Of a DNA stretch of 24,367 nt, positions 1 to 8,725 are shown piece by piece. Source of the DNA: an uncultured Eubacteriales bacterium. GTDB taxonomy: Bacteria > Bacillota > Clostridia > Christensenellales > UBA1242. The stretch lies in assembly GCA_949096025.1 (NCBI GenBank), contig CARXKP010000007.1:1-24367 (forward strand), in the 5' to 3' direction. A program made the translations under genes and the position numbers. The notes beneath the pieces are model-generated. The model saw only the letters and a list, made by a program, of their open reading frames with translations, was not told the DNA's origin and made no database searches. Every line of letters starts with the position of its first letter. The first letter of the stretch is position 1.

Positions 1-2
1 CT

Positions 3-3000
3 TTCACATATATAGACGGAAATGGAAAGGAACAAATAATTGAAGAAACTTATTATTATACTGATAATGAAAATCAAAAAATAAATATAGGTAGAAAAGA
101 ATTAAATGTAAACTTAGATGGAAAAATACAGTTCGGAGAAAACAAGATACTGAAAAAATTTAACAGTGATGATTTAGAAAAATATAAGGTTTTTGATTCT
201 TCTAGAAATATTGCTCAGGTCGTTGAAAAAGTAAAAGAATATAAGAATCATCCCTATATTTTTTCTTTAAACCTAAATATAGAAAATGAAATAATTGAAT
301 ATAGATGCAATAAAATTAAAATTGAAACTATTGAGCGAAAAGTAAAGATTTATACTGGGAATCAAATGGTTCTTAAAATTTCTTCACATAAAGCAGATAT
401 AGTCTATCTTACTTTCAAAAAAGACGACGACATTATCACCCTTGTAATAGATAGTGACCCAACTGATAGCAATACATTAAAACTTTATACTGACATTATT
501 ATTGCAATTCCTCTGTCTACCGATAATTCTCCTACATCAATAAATTATTATACGTTTAATTCTTCACTTGAAAATATAAAAAGTGTAGATCTAAAGTTAA
601 ACAATATAAAAATCTCCTCTTCTCTAAATTCAACTACAAATTTAAAGGTTGTTTCTTCTATTGCGAAAATTAAAGGCTCAACACTGGTAGATTGTGAGCC
701 GAAAGAACTTGTTGAAACAAAACAACAAATTACGCAGTTAAAAGATTCAATATCAAACTTAGAAGACAGCCTTTCATATAATAATCAACAATTAATTCTC
801 CTCGCAATTTCAAAAAAATACTTAGAAAAACAAAACGAGATACAAAAACGTAATATTATAGCCGAAGAGTATCAAACTTTACTTCAACAAGTTGCATATA
901 TAAACAGAAAAGTTCCAAACCGAGATATTAAAAATTCAAATACTAATTTACGAAAACTTAAAATATTATTAAACAAAGAAGGCTTAAATTATGATTTTCT
1001 TAAAAAAATTTTAGATTATAAACTCCACCCTTCTAGCAAACTAGTTTTATACACTGTTAATGATACAGAAGAACTATCATTAAGCAGTCAAGAAGTTGAT
1101 GACCTAATTTATATAATTTATAATGAATTTGCAGATATCTCTCTACTCGGTTTTACTTATAATATTGATGCCGGAAGCACACTTTGTTTAAGAAAAGAAA
1201 ATAATGATTACTCAAAAATTATTTATGATAACAAAATAACATTTGAAGAATTATATTGGTATGTAAAAGCTTATATCGGAGATCAAATAAGCGATCAAGC
1301 AATACAAGAATTTTACTCACACAATCACGACTTTACCCTATCATTAAAGGATGTAATAAGTATAAACTCTCAAATAGAAACTTTAAAGAAAACCAATTTC
1401 TCATATGAAGATAAACTAAAAACATATAGAGAACAACTAGCCAAATATAACGTTCACAAACAAGAACTTGAAATGCAAGTCCCAGTTTATTATCTTTATG
1501 ACGACAAAAATACTATTTATGGATTTGGAATTGTAAAAAAATGGAACAATGAAAGAAATGAACTAGAAGATTCAAATATGTATAGACTTATTTTAATTAC
1601 CGATCATTATGGAAATTCAATTTCCATTAATTACCAATCCCCTGACATAAATAGAATTGTAAACATAGTGGATACTTCAGGAACAAATATTTCGTTTAAC
1701 TATAACCAAAATGGACAACTCAAATTTATAATAGACTCTAGTGGTCGTAATGTTGAATTTGGTATTGATGCAGATAATACACTAAAATTTATTAAGCACA
1801 TTGATGATAAGAAAAGTTTTTTCTATGATAATATTGAAAATTTTATCATTTTAGATAATTACGGCATCGGAGCAAAATTTGATTATGTTTCTAGCAATAC
1901 AAACATTAAAAAAGTTGAAACAATAACTTATTTATCTGCTTTAGACAAAATAATCAACGGAAAAGCAATTTATAAAGACGATTTTAATAAAGATCATCCT
2001 GAATATAACAAGAATTATGAACTAGCAGATAATAAAATAACTTTTAAATATAATAATTACAAATCTACTACAATTACAACAAAACTTCCTCAACAAGAAA
2101 GCAAAATAACAACCTATCTATTTGATAAATTTGGGAATATAACAACTATATATGAAAACGGATTCTCGAAAGCAAAAGAAGATAATTTAGTAAAAATTTG
2201 TATATATACCTATCAAAACAACAAATTATCTTCAAAAATGAAAAATCTTTTATATTCAACTGATTATCTTGCCGATGTATGCTTTAAAGAAAATCAAACG
2301 GTTATAAGCAATGCAGTTCACTTTTCAAACACTACGAATATCGACAGCAATACTACCAAATTCCACTCATTGAAAGCCGGCAATGAAAAAGCCATAATAT
2401 CTTTGTCAACAATAATGCTTGAAAAATTGAAAAATGATAATCAATACAAAAATAATACATATTTAGTTTCTGGTTGGGCAAAAGCAGATTCCTCATTTAT
2501 TCTTACTGATGAAAATGTAGAAGATTACCCTAACTACGACCAGAAACGCAAATTTGCTATAGAAGTTTCAGTTAAATATAGAAACAAAACTGAAGCCGAG
2601 CCTCTTATATCTAAAACTTTTGATTGGCGTAATACGCAGTTGCAATATTGTTCAGTACCAATAACATTAAAATCAATTCAAGAAATTGAAAGCATAACTT
2701 GCTATATTAATTACTCTAATAATACTGGAAACATTATCTTTTCAAATCTTTCTTTCAAAGAGGCTGATTGGAAAACTTCTGAACTTATAAATGAAAATGA
2801 CTCAAAAGTTCTTGTTAAAGATTCCGCCCACTCTAACTGGTTAACAAAAACTTACTTTGATCCAGAAAATAATCTTCCTCTTAAAGATGTATATGTCAAC
2901 AAATTGACAGGAAAAGAATTAGATTCCTTTACAACTTATCAGTACACAAAACAAGGCAAACTTTTACAAGCAATAGATTATAACGGAAAAGTTAAAGAAA

Positions 3001-4982
3001 ATGTTTATAACGAAAAGGGAACAATAGTTAAATCTATTACTTATCATATAGATGAACCTGCAACAAAGATATTTATTGAACAGAAATTAGATGAAAAGAA
3101 TAATATAATTGGCAATGTTAATGAATTAGGAGATGACACTTCTACTTATGAATATATTGAAGGATCAAATATTATTTCTACCAAGTTAAATAAAGATGGA
3201 ACAAAACAATCTTTTGGTTACGATCAATCAGGCTCACTCCTCGAAGTCTGCACTACTATCAATGGTGTAAAAAATTCTAATGCTTATAGTTATGTAAATA
3301 ACCTACTTACCTCTTTGAAACATAATGAATTTGAATTTCAATATGATTATGATGATAACGGCCGTATCATTCAAATTAATATTGTTGATGGAGAAAATTC
3401 TTATATGTATCTTAAAAAAGAATATACTGATTTTGAAGAAATTACAACTTTAGGTAATAATGAGATTTTTAGACAAACTTTTGATAAAAACGGAAATTTA
3501 ATTGATACTTTCTATAAAAAGAACTCGACCGCTTTTGAAGAACAGTTATTACAAAACTTATATGATGCCTATGGCAATCTAATTCTTGTTAGAGATTTAA
3601 AAGACGGAGAAAAATTATATAAAATTTTCTTAAATAAGTTTGGAAATAATTACAAAGAAGAGTCAACTCAACACGAAAGCACTATAATAGTTGAAAATTT
3701 ATTTGATGATTCCTATACAAATATATCTATTACAAATTTAATCATTGATGCAGAAAAATTCAACTATCACTATGAATATAGTCCATATAGACCTGATTCT
3801 CAACTTAAAGAAATTAAACTTTTAAACAAAGAAAATAATTGCATTTTAAATCAATCTTTTAAATATGATAAATTAGGAAGATTATCTAATATAAACACAA
3901 ATAATATCTCAAGTTTTTACTCATACCTACAATCAGGTGAACGCACAACCAACCTTATTTCAAAATTACAATTTGCAGTAAACAATAAAACAAAAGAAAA
4001 CTTAACCTATTCCTATGACGAGAAAGGAAATATTATTGAAATCCGATCAAACAATGAACTTCTTGCAAGATACTTCTATGATGGTCTTTCAAGAATAATT
4101 CGAGAAGATAACAAAACATTAAATAAGACAAACATTTTTTCTTATGATGAAGGCGGTAATATTTTAGAACGGATTGAATTTCCATTCTCTCTAATCGAAA
4201 ATCTTGACGCATTATTAGGAAAAGTATTCAAATACTCTTACTCATCTTGCGGCTGGAAAGATCAACTTATGGAATTTAATGGTAGCGAATTTAGTTACGA
4301 TGAAATCGGCAATCCAAAAATATTTAAAAATTTTAATTTGTCTTGGTCCCACGGCAGGCAACTCGACAATTTTGATAACATTGCTTCATTTAAATACAAT
4401 GCAAATGGCATAAGAATATCCAAAACAGCAAATGGATTAATTACTAAGTATTATCTCAATAAAACAAATGTTATTAGTCAAAAAGATGCTTCAAATACCT
4501 TTACTTTCTATTATGGCTCAGATGGAATAACTGGATTCCACCTAAAAAACGATGTTGTAGATGAAGATTACTTCTATAAGAAAAATATACAGAATGACAT
4601 AATCGGAATTTATTCAACAGACGGAACCCAAATTGCACAATACACCTATGACGCTTGCGGAAATCAAAAGATTGAATATTTGCAAAATATGGTACAGAAC
4701 TCAAATAATATTGCAAAATTTGTTGAATTACCAACAGCTTTTAAATTTAATGATACTAGCAATATCAATGCGTTTATTGCTTTTAAAAACCCATTTAGGT
4801 ATCGCAGTTACTACTATGATTATGAAACAAATCTTTACTACTTAAATGGTCGTTATTATGATCCTGAAATCGGTAGATTTATCAATGCTGATGATATTAC
4901 CTCTCTTGAAACACCTCCTATCTCACAAAATGGCATTAATCTTTTCAATTACTGCCTAAACAATCCTGTAATGAAGTTATAA
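3..4982 (+). CDS. RHS/YD-repeat protein, 5' end outside the window
   Basis: The reading frame is open from position 3, with no stop before the first internal ATG at 366, so the gene starts left of the window and about 1,659 codons are visible. The protein has a coiled-coil-rich first part (roughly codons 240-500), then degenerate YD repeats such as YDYDDNGRIIQ, a possible carbohydrate-binding-like insert around 2450-2770 (YLVSGWAKADSS), and the RHS-associated core end LNGRYYDPEIGRFINADD followed by LFNYCLNNPV. RHS proteins are large secreted or surface shells that carry a variable C-terminal toxin. Here translation stops at NNPVMKL, before the usual DPxG and before any toxin tip, and no immunity gene follows. 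The product is either a tip-less shell or a broken polymorphic toxin. The family call is firm; secretion cannot be judged without the N-terminus. Confidence 0.93.
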   Translation, partial: FTYIDGNGKEQIIEETYYYTDNENQKINIGRKELNVNLDGKIQFGENKILKKFNSDDLEKYKVFDSSRNIAQVVEKVKEYKNHPYIFSLNLNIENEIIEYRCNKIKIETIERKVKIYTGNQMVLKISSHKADIVYLTFKKDDDIITLVIDSDPTDSNTLKLYTDIIIAIPLSTDNSPTSINYYTFNSSLENIKSVDLKLNNIKISSSLNSTTNLKVVSSIAKIKGSTLVDCEPKELVETKQQITQLKDSISNLEDSLSYNNQQLILLAISKKYLEKQNEIQKRNIIAEEYQTLLQQVAYINRKVPNRDIKNSNTNLRKLKILLNKEGLNYDFLKKILDYKLHPSSKLVLYTVNDTEELSLSSQEVDDLIYIIYNEFADISLLGFTYNIDAGSTLCLRKENNDYSKIIYDNKITFEELYWYVKAYIGDQISDQAIQEFYSHNHDFTLSLKDVISINSQIETLKKTNFSYEDKLKTYREQLAKYNVHKQELEMQVPVYYLYDDKNTIYGFGIVKKWNNERNELEDSNMYRLILITDHYGNSISINYQSPDINRIVNIVDTSGTNISFNYNQNGQLKFIIDSSGRNVEFGIDADNTLKFIKHIDDKKSFFYDNIENFIILDNYGIGAKFDYVSSNTNIKKVETITYLSALDKIINGKAIYKDDFNKDHPEYNKNYELADNKITFKYNNYKSTTITTKLPQQESKITTYLFDKFGNITTIYENGFSKAKEDNLVKICIYTYQNNKLSSKMKNLLYSTDYLADVCFKENQTVISNAVHFSNTTNIDSNTTKFHSLKAGNEKAIISLSTIMLEKLKNDNQYKNNTYLVSGWAKADSSFILTDENVEDYPNYDQKRKFAIEVSVKYRNKTEAEPLISKTFDWRNTQLQYCSVPITLKSIQEIESITCYINYSNNTGNIIFSNLSFKEADWKTSELINENDSKVLVKDSAHSNWLTKTYFDPENNLPLKDVYVNKLTGKELDSFTTYQYTKQGKLLQAIDYNGKVKENVYNEKGTIVKSITYHIDEPATKIFIEQKLDEKNNIIGNVNELGDDTSTYEYIEGSNIISTKLNKDGTKQSFGYDQSGSLLEVCTTINGVKNSNAYSYVNNLLTSLKHNEFEFQYDYDDNGRIIQINIVDGENSYMYLKKEYTDFEEITTLGNNEIFRQTFDKNGNLIDTFYKKNSTAFEEQLLQNLYDAYGNLILVRDLKDGEKLYKIFLNKFGNNYKEESTQHESTIIVENLFDDSYTNISITNLIIDAEKFNYHYEYSPYRPDSQLKEIKLLNKENNCILNQSFKYDKLGRLSNINTNNISSFYSYLQSGERTTNLISKLQFAVNNKTKENLTYSYDEKGNIIEIRSNNELLARYFYDGLSRIIREDNKTLNKTNIFSYDEGGNILERIEFPFSLIENLDALLGKVFKYSYSSCGWKDQLMEFNGSEFSYDEIGNPKIFKNFNLSWSHGRQLDNFDNIASFKYNANGIRISKTANGLITKYYLNKTNVISQKDASNTFTFYYGSDGITGFHLKNDVVDEDYFYKKNIQNDIIGIYSTDGTQIAQYTYDACGNQKIEYLQNMVQNSNNIAKFVELPTAFKFNDTSNINAFIAFKNPFRYRSYYYDYETNLYYLNGRYYDPEIGRFINADDITSLETPPISQNGINLFNYCLNNPVMKL

Positions 4983-4999
4983 AAACAATAAACTTTTAT

Positions 5000-5026
5000 G
5001 ACTAGCCATCTCGGCTAGTCTTTTTT
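5000..5026 (+). terminator. Intrinsic terminator of the RHS gene
   Basis: A perfect 8-bp stem (GACTAGCC at 5000-5007, GGCTAGTC at 5013-5020) with a 5-nt loop is followed by six T residues, 18 nt after the RHS stop codon. It ends the RHS transcript and shows that no toxin or immunity gene is co-transcribed downstream. Confidence 0.92.
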
Positions 5027-5170
5027 ATAAATTTTTCTCTATTAACAAACAAAATTACAAACATCTAAAAATATACTGCAACAAAAGTATAATTTTAAAA
5101 TTATAATCTAACTTTCAAACAAAAAGCGAAACACAACAGCAAATCTATTTGATGACAATAATTGCTAATG

Positions 5171-5190
5171 AAAAAGCCCGTAAGGGCTTT
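5171..5190 (-). terminator. Terminator next to the first tRNA-Arg fragment
   Basis: The hairpin AAAGCCC / GGGCTTT with a 4-nt loop (5173-5190) has A residues on its left, so read leftwards it ends in a T run. It sits directly 3' of the tRNA fragment's CCA end, as a terminator brought in with an integrated tRNA 3' end would. It could also end the leftward operon. Confidence 0.75.
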
Positions 5191-5192
5191 AC

Positions 5193-5233
5193 TGGTGTTC
5201 CCAGCACTCGAACCTGCGACTAAACCTTAGGAG
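5193..5233 (-). other. tRNA-Arg(CCT) 3'-end fragment, attachment-site copy 1
   Basis: Read on the minus strand, this is the anticodon loop CTCCTAA, the anticodon-stem 3' strand, a T-arm with GGTTCGAG, and the acceptor end GGGAACACCA. No 5' tRNA half lies upstream on that strand. Compared with copy 2 (8726-8769) it lacks 3 nt in the T-arm and has one substitution, so it cannot be a tRNA. Similarity to copy 2 stops exactly at the anticodon loop, the usual crossover point of tyrosine integrases that use tRNA genes. The fragment marks the outer boundary of an integrated element. Confidence 0.8.
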
Positions 5234-5280
5234 TCTCAATTTTTTTTGCAATTTTCTTGTTTTTTAATGATTTTTTTGTG

Positions 5281-5339
5281 TTTTGAGCACTTTTTTTCTT
5301 AATTTTTACCCGTTTTGAACACTTTTTTGCGTAATTTTT
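5281..5339. repeat. Two direct repeats beside attachment copy 1
   Basis: Copies at 5281-5307 and 5313-5339 share TTTTGARCACTTTTTT and, after three variable bases, TAATTTTT, with a 32-bp period. Their position just inside the element end suggests integrase or excisionase arm-type sites. That role is inference. Confidence 0.55.
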
Positions 5340-5421
5340 GTTTGCTTAACTATCTTTTTATAAAAACTATACCAAAACTATACCCAAAAGTGCAATTTAA
5401 AAATATAAAAAATTACACAAA

Positions 5422-6276
5422 TTATTTAATTTTTTCTATACTTTTATTTGTTTTATCAAACAAACTTATTTGCTCCCCTTTTTCTTTAATTTTCACTATG
5501 TATTCATCAGAATTTTTCTCTGCATCTGTTAGTTCAATTTCGGGAGCAAGTTTCCTTAAACAAAATTTGTAATAGACTTGTTTTCTAGTTGGTCTTAAAA
5601 GATTGACGCAATCTTGCAAATACTTTCCCCAATCTTGCCATTTGTCTTCATTTTTGTAGTTATTAATCTTGCCTATTTTGTAGTGGTCGACAGAATTATC
5701 TTCAAGTGTTCGCTTGATAAGTTTTAAACTCTCCTCTGGTTCAATTGTAGGTTCAAAACTTGCAAAAGTTTTTATTCCGTTATCATGCAAGGTTTTAAGT
5801 GTATGGAGTCTTTCTTCTGGCAAAGACGCAAAAGGCTCCCAAAATTCACTTTTGTTTTTATCTAAAAAAGTTAGAGTTGTGCCAACTGTTATGCGGCCGC
5901 CAAATTCTTTAAATATGTCCATATCTCGAAGCATCTTCTTCCCGCCTTTTGAAAGAACTGCAACTGGGACTTTGTAGAAATTTAGAAGTTTCAAAGCCTC
6001 TCTTGTGGTTATGCTATCATCTGCATTATCGCAATAAACATCTCCAACAAATGACAAAAGCACCTGCTCTTTATATACATTCTTTTGTAGGTCTTTTTCT
6101 AATAGTTTCAAAATATCCTTTCGTGGCTCTGGCTTTCCAAAATAGTCCTCACCTTTTCTTTGCAGAGTATGTGGTGCATAACAATATTTTCACCTATGCG
6201 AGCAACCTATATACAAATTCAGAGCATAAGGACTATATTCTCTCGCCATTCCACATGGTTTATAGATTACACTCAT
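5422..6276 (-). pseudogene. Phage-type radical SAM protein (SPL-like) with an in-frame TGA at the cluster motif
   Basis: The ATG (6276-6274) overlaps the previous stop as ATGA, and the frame gives 284 codons typical of the SPL/Rv2578c-like radical SAM proteins in phage packaging operons. Codons 24-35 read GCSHR, TGA, KYCYAP. The TGA at 6192-6190 (codon 29) replaces the second cysteine of the CxxxCxxC motif that binds the 4Fe-4S cluster; the other two are Cys25 and Cys32. No other lesion is visible, and the remainder (SFVGDVYC, AVLSKGGKKMLRD, FASFEPTIEPEES, DHYKIGKINNYK) is well preserved. A TTG at 6111 could allow re-initiation, but that product would lack the cluster. A TGT or TGC to TGA nonsense mutation is the simplest reading. 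Selenocysteine is the alternative, but I see no convincing SECIS hairpin directly downstream. Confidence 0.82.
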
Positions 6277-6668
6277 TTATTTGACACTTTTAATTTCTTA
6301 ATTTCATTTTCATTTAATCTTTCCCATTTAATAGGGAAATTGTGATAACTAAAGAATATATTTTGATTCATTTTCCATTTGCAATCTTTTGATTTATTTT
6401 TAATTTTCAATATTTTAAAATAAAATTCATAACACTCTTCATAATTAGGGTCATCTAAATCCAAATCATTATCAGAATCTCCATAGCCATCAAAAGAAAC
6501 ATAAAGAATTGTACCATCTTTAAATTCAAGCATTTGATATCTTGGCCAATTGCTGAAATCCCCGATAAATTGCAAATATGGTCCTATTATATCTCCTTCA
6601 TATGGATTCCACCAAGTAATAGGCTCATTTTTGTCATTCACCCAAATTCCATTTTTATTTTTTTTCAT
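6273..6668 (-). CDS. Candidate immunity protein for the upstream Ntox50-type toxin
   Basis: A 131-aa protein that I do not recognise as a named family. It is rich in aromatic residues (WWNPYEG, FSNWPRY) and has a strongly acidic centre (GYGDSDNDLDLDDPNYEE). I start it at the ATG at 6668 because GGAGG lies 5 nt upstream; an ATG at 6680 contains that binding site and is less likely. It follows the toxin gene by 12 bp and overlaps the radical SAM start by 4 bp (ATGA). A small acidic protein encoded directly behind a polymorphic-toxin domain is the classic place for an immunity protein. The role is inferred from position and composition only. Confidence 0.6.
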   Translation of the reverse strand: MKKNKNGIWVNDKNEPITWWNPYEGDIIGPYLQFIGDFSNWPRYQMLEFKDGTILYVSFDGYGDSDNDLDLDDPNYEECYEFYFKILKIKNKSKDCKWKMNQNIFFSYHNFPIKWERLNENEIKKLKVSNK

Positions 6669-6680
6669 TTTATCCTCCAT

Positions 6681-7025
6681 TTAATTAAATTTCCAATCGC
6701 TAGGCGGTGCTGGTACGACATGATAACCTCCATCTTCACCCCAGTGTATCGTTCCTCTTGTTGTATCATAATAATTCCCATCTTTCGGATTTAACCATTG
6801 TCCAATTATTTCACCAAAATCAACAAATTCTCGTTGTCCATGGTTTTTACCACCTCCATATTTATTAACCAAATCTTGCAATTTGTTTGGGTCAATTGTT
6901 ATCTTACTTTTACTTTTCTGAAAATTATTATGCCATTCCCAATGTTTTCCTTGTCTGCCAAAATGAAGATAGTTTCTCCCGCTTCCCGCCCCTCTTCCGC
7001 CAAAAAGTTGCGCTAAGAATTTCAT
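6681..7025 (-). CDS. Small protein with an Ntox50-type polymorphic toxin domain
   Basis: A 114-aa protein. Its start overlaps the ParB/DUF4417 stop as ATGA and has AAGGAGGT about 7 nt upstream. Residues 1-17 are a short glycine-rich leader (FGGRGAGSGR). Residues 22-107 match my memory of the bacterial toxin 50 domain (PF15542): RQGKHWEWHN, then DPNKLQDLVNKYGGG, REFVDFGEIIG, TTRGTIHWGEDGGYH and VVPAPP. The family is a predicted nuclease toxin found at the ends of large secreted proteins and of phage head proteins. Here it is nearly free-standing, inside a phage packaging-type operon and followed by a candidate immunity gene. No signal peptide is visible. The domain call is fairly firm; toxicity is inference. 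Confidence 0.78.
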   Translation of the reverse strand: MKFLAQLFGGRGAGSGRNYLHFGRQGKHWEWHNNFQKSKSKITIDPNKLQDLVNKYGGGKNHGQREFVDFGEIIGQWLNPKDGNYYDTTRGTIHWGEDGGYHVVPAPPSDWKFN

Positions 7026-8062
7026 AGTCGCACCTCCTTGCCTTCGGTGCGATTGTATGGAAATACTATTAAATTCTCTTCTTTCATTTCCTCGAAAGGT
7101 TTTCCATAACAAATTATAGCACTCGGCTCAATTATTTCCAACATTTTTCGGTATCCAGCAAGAAATTTGTCTTTAACTTTATGATTTCCATGTGTTGAAA
7201 TTGCAACTACACTTCCTTTCTCTATCCCATCGAAACAAAAGTCAAAACTTCGTTTGTCACTCCAAGAAATTGTAGGAATGACTTTTAAACCTTGCGCTTG
7301 CCAATATGCCCCGCACCATCTATTTTTAAAAGTGCTATACATTTGAAGTAAAAGTGGCATATCTGTATAAAGACTAAAATCCGGACTTAATATACAATAA
7401 TATTGTTTTAGTTTTTCTATCACATCTTGTGCATTTGCATAAACATTTTCAAATCTATAGTCGTGCATAAAGAAATGTATAGTTCTATGTTTGTTTCTTT
7501 TGTCGTCATATTTTGTGTTGCTATAACACATAAGTTTAATTTTGCATATATCAATATCTTGTTTTCTAATTAAAGGCAAATCATATTCTCCGACTGAATA
7601 AAATTCATTTCTTACTAAACTTTTTGTTTCCTTAGCAAGTAGAGTTTTATAAAATTCATCATCAATTTTGCTTAAACCCAAGAGTTGCTTATTTAATCCA
7701 AAGTCATCGAATTTAAAACTTTTTAATTTCTCTAGTTCAATATTTAAAATATTTATATCAAATCCCGTTTCGATATTTGTCGAATTGTGCGCAATTACAT
7801 ATGCTCCTTGTTCCTCTTTGCTCATATGGTCAAGTCTAACACATGGTAATTTAGTCAATCCTAATTTTTTAGCCGCCTCAACTCTTCCATTTCCTTCAAG
7901 CACAATATTATCTTTGCCCGCAATTCCAAGCGGGTCATTAAATCCAAATTCTTTAATTGAATTTGCTATATGCTCTATTTGCTCTTTTGTATGTATTTTG
8001 CAGTTATTCGCATAATGATTAAGCTTCTCTATATCAATATATTCAATTTTTAACGCTTCCAC
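7022..8062 (-). CDS. ParB-like nuclease domain fused to a DUF4417 domain
   Basis: A 346-aa protein. Residues 8-115 are a ParB/sulfiredoxin-like domain (LNHYANNCKIHTKEQIEHIA, then LEGNGRVEAAKKLGL). The usual GHGR box reads GNGR at residues 57-60, a histidine to asparagine change. Residues 150-346 are DUF4417, with LSPDFSLYTDMPLLLQMY, NRWCGAYWQAQGLKVIPT and GSVVAISTHGNHK. This fusion is common beside phage terminase genes; its biochemical role is not established. The start is GTG at 8062, immediately after the small-terminase stop, with its AGGAGG encoded by the last codons of that gene. Translation is therefore coupled to the gene before and, through ATGA, to the toxin gene after. Confidence 0.88.
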   Translation of the reverse strand: MEALKIEYIDIEKLNHYANNCKIHTKEQIEHIANSIKEFGFNDPLGIAGKDNIVLEGNGRVEAAKKLGLTKLPCVRLDHMSKEEQGAYVIAHNSTNIETGFDINILNIELEKLKSFKFDDFGLNKQLLGLSKIDDEFYKTLLAKETKSLVRNEFYSVGEYDLPLIRKQDIDICKIKLMCYSNTKYDDKRNKHRTIHFFMHDYRFENVYANAQDVIEKLKQYYCILSPDFSLYTDMPLLLQMYSTFKNRWCGAYWQAQGLKVIPTISWSDKRSFDFCFDGIEKGSVVAISTHGNHKVKDKFLAGYRKMLEIIEPSAIICYGKPFEEMKEENLIVFPYNRTEGKEVRL

Positions 8063-8491
8063 TTATTTTTTCCTCCTAATCTCTGGTGTTAATCTTAAAT
8101 CTTTCAATATCTTCTCTAATTGCTTATTGCAGTCAATGAGCGTCTTGTAATGCTCATTTTCTTTTACCATAACTTTTGGTGTTTTCCCATCACTACAAAT
8201 TCCAGTTACAATTCTAATATATCTCTCTGGATTTTTGTTGTACTCTCTCCAAGCTCTATCTCTCATGATTTTTAACTGACAATATTGCCAAATAAGTTCA
8301 GTATCTGTATTTGACAAACGATAATCTATGCTTTCTTTTAAGGTATCTATAATTTCTTCATAAACTCTTTTCTCTTCTTCAACTAAATCATTTGGAACTT
8401 GCAAAATTTTTTCATTTATTTGTTTGGTTTCTATTTTCTCTATTTTTGCCCTTTCTTGCATTTCTTTTAAGACTTTATCTACATTTGCCAT
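8063..8491 (-). CDS. Phage terminase small subunit, P27 type
   Basis: A 142-aa protein with features of the Terminase_4/P27 family: a helical N-terminus, the central YRLSNTDTELIWQYCQL and REYNKNPERY, a GKTPKVMVKENEHYKTLI segment, and a C-terminus LKDLRLTPEIRRKK. Small terminases bind cos or pac DNA and recruit the large subunit for packaging. AAAGGAG precedes the ATG. It is the first gene of the leftward five-gene operon, and no large terminase, portal or capsid gene is present. It is therefore either the remnant of a prophage packaging operon or a packaging-redirection gene of a satellite, as in SaPI-like islands. Confidence 0.85.
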   Translation of the reverse strand: MANVDKVLKEMQERAKIEKIETKQINEKILQVPNDLVEEEKRVYEEIIDTLKESIDYRLSNTDTELIWQYCQLKIMRDRAWREYNKNPERYIRIVTGICSDGKTPKVMVKENEHYKTLIDCNKQLEKILKDLRLTPEIRRKK

Positions 8492-8567
8492 ATTTACTCC
8501 TTTAAATAACTATGACGAATTATAAATGTATAAATATATTAAAAGCAACAATGACTGCCAAATATTT

Positions 8568-8609
8568 TTAATATATCTCCTTAATTTTGCCTGTCGTTGT
8601 TGCCATCAT
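8568..8609 (-). other. Possible 13-codon leader or remnant of a deleted gene start
   Basis: On the minus strand a strong GGAGG (8618-8614) precedes ATGATG and the short frame MMATTTGKIKEIY, then TAA. It lies upstream of the small terminase in its leader. The good start signal with almost no coding body suggests a leader peptide or the 5' stub of a deleted gene. An 11-bp inverted repeat (8545-8555 and 8593-8603, one T·G pair) overlaps it. Confidence 0.25.
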
Positions 8610-8686
8610 CAATCCTCCACAAAAGTAAAAAATATTTTAAATCAAAAACACTTAAACTTGATATTTATAATTGATTTATATATTAC

Positions 8687-8720
8687 AAAAAGCGGTCATA
8701 GTAAATTATGACCGCTTTTT
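8687..8720. terminator. Strong bidirectional terminator hairpin
   Basis: A perfect 14-bp inverted repeat (AAAAAGCGGTCATA and TATGACCGCTTTTT) with a 6-nt loop gives a T run in both directions. It lies 5 nt beyond the CCA end of tRNA-Arg copy 2, like the terminator beside copy 1, and insulates the leftward terminase operon from the element on the right. Confidence 0.9.
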
Positions 8721-8725
8721 ATTTG

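Noticed and set aside
5088..5105. 18-bp perfect palindrome TATAATTTTAAAATTATA
   Set aside because: Made only of A and T in very AT-rich intergenic DNA, so chance is a sufficient explanation.
5193..5260. A complete tRNA gene at attachment copy 1 or copy 2
   Set aside because: Neither copy has an acceptor 5' strand or D-arm on the anticodon side; copy 1 also has a broken T-arm.
5315..5572. Rightward frame antisense to the end of the radical SAM gene
   Set aside because: Low-complexity composition, no ribosome binding site, and it overlaps a recognisable gene on the other strand.
6130..6189. SECIS element after the radical SAM TGA
   Set aside because: Only a weak TGCA/TGCA pairing is present and its loop lacks the GG/GU expected of bacterial SECIS hairpins.
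6190..6192. Genome-wide reassignment of TGA to tryptophan as the explanation for the in-frame TGA
   Set aside because: TGG is used for tryptophan throughout, no other recognisable gene has an internal TGA, and TGA serves as a stop (for example at 7022, 6273 and 10008, twice as ATGA overlaps). The affected position requires cysteine, not tryptophan.
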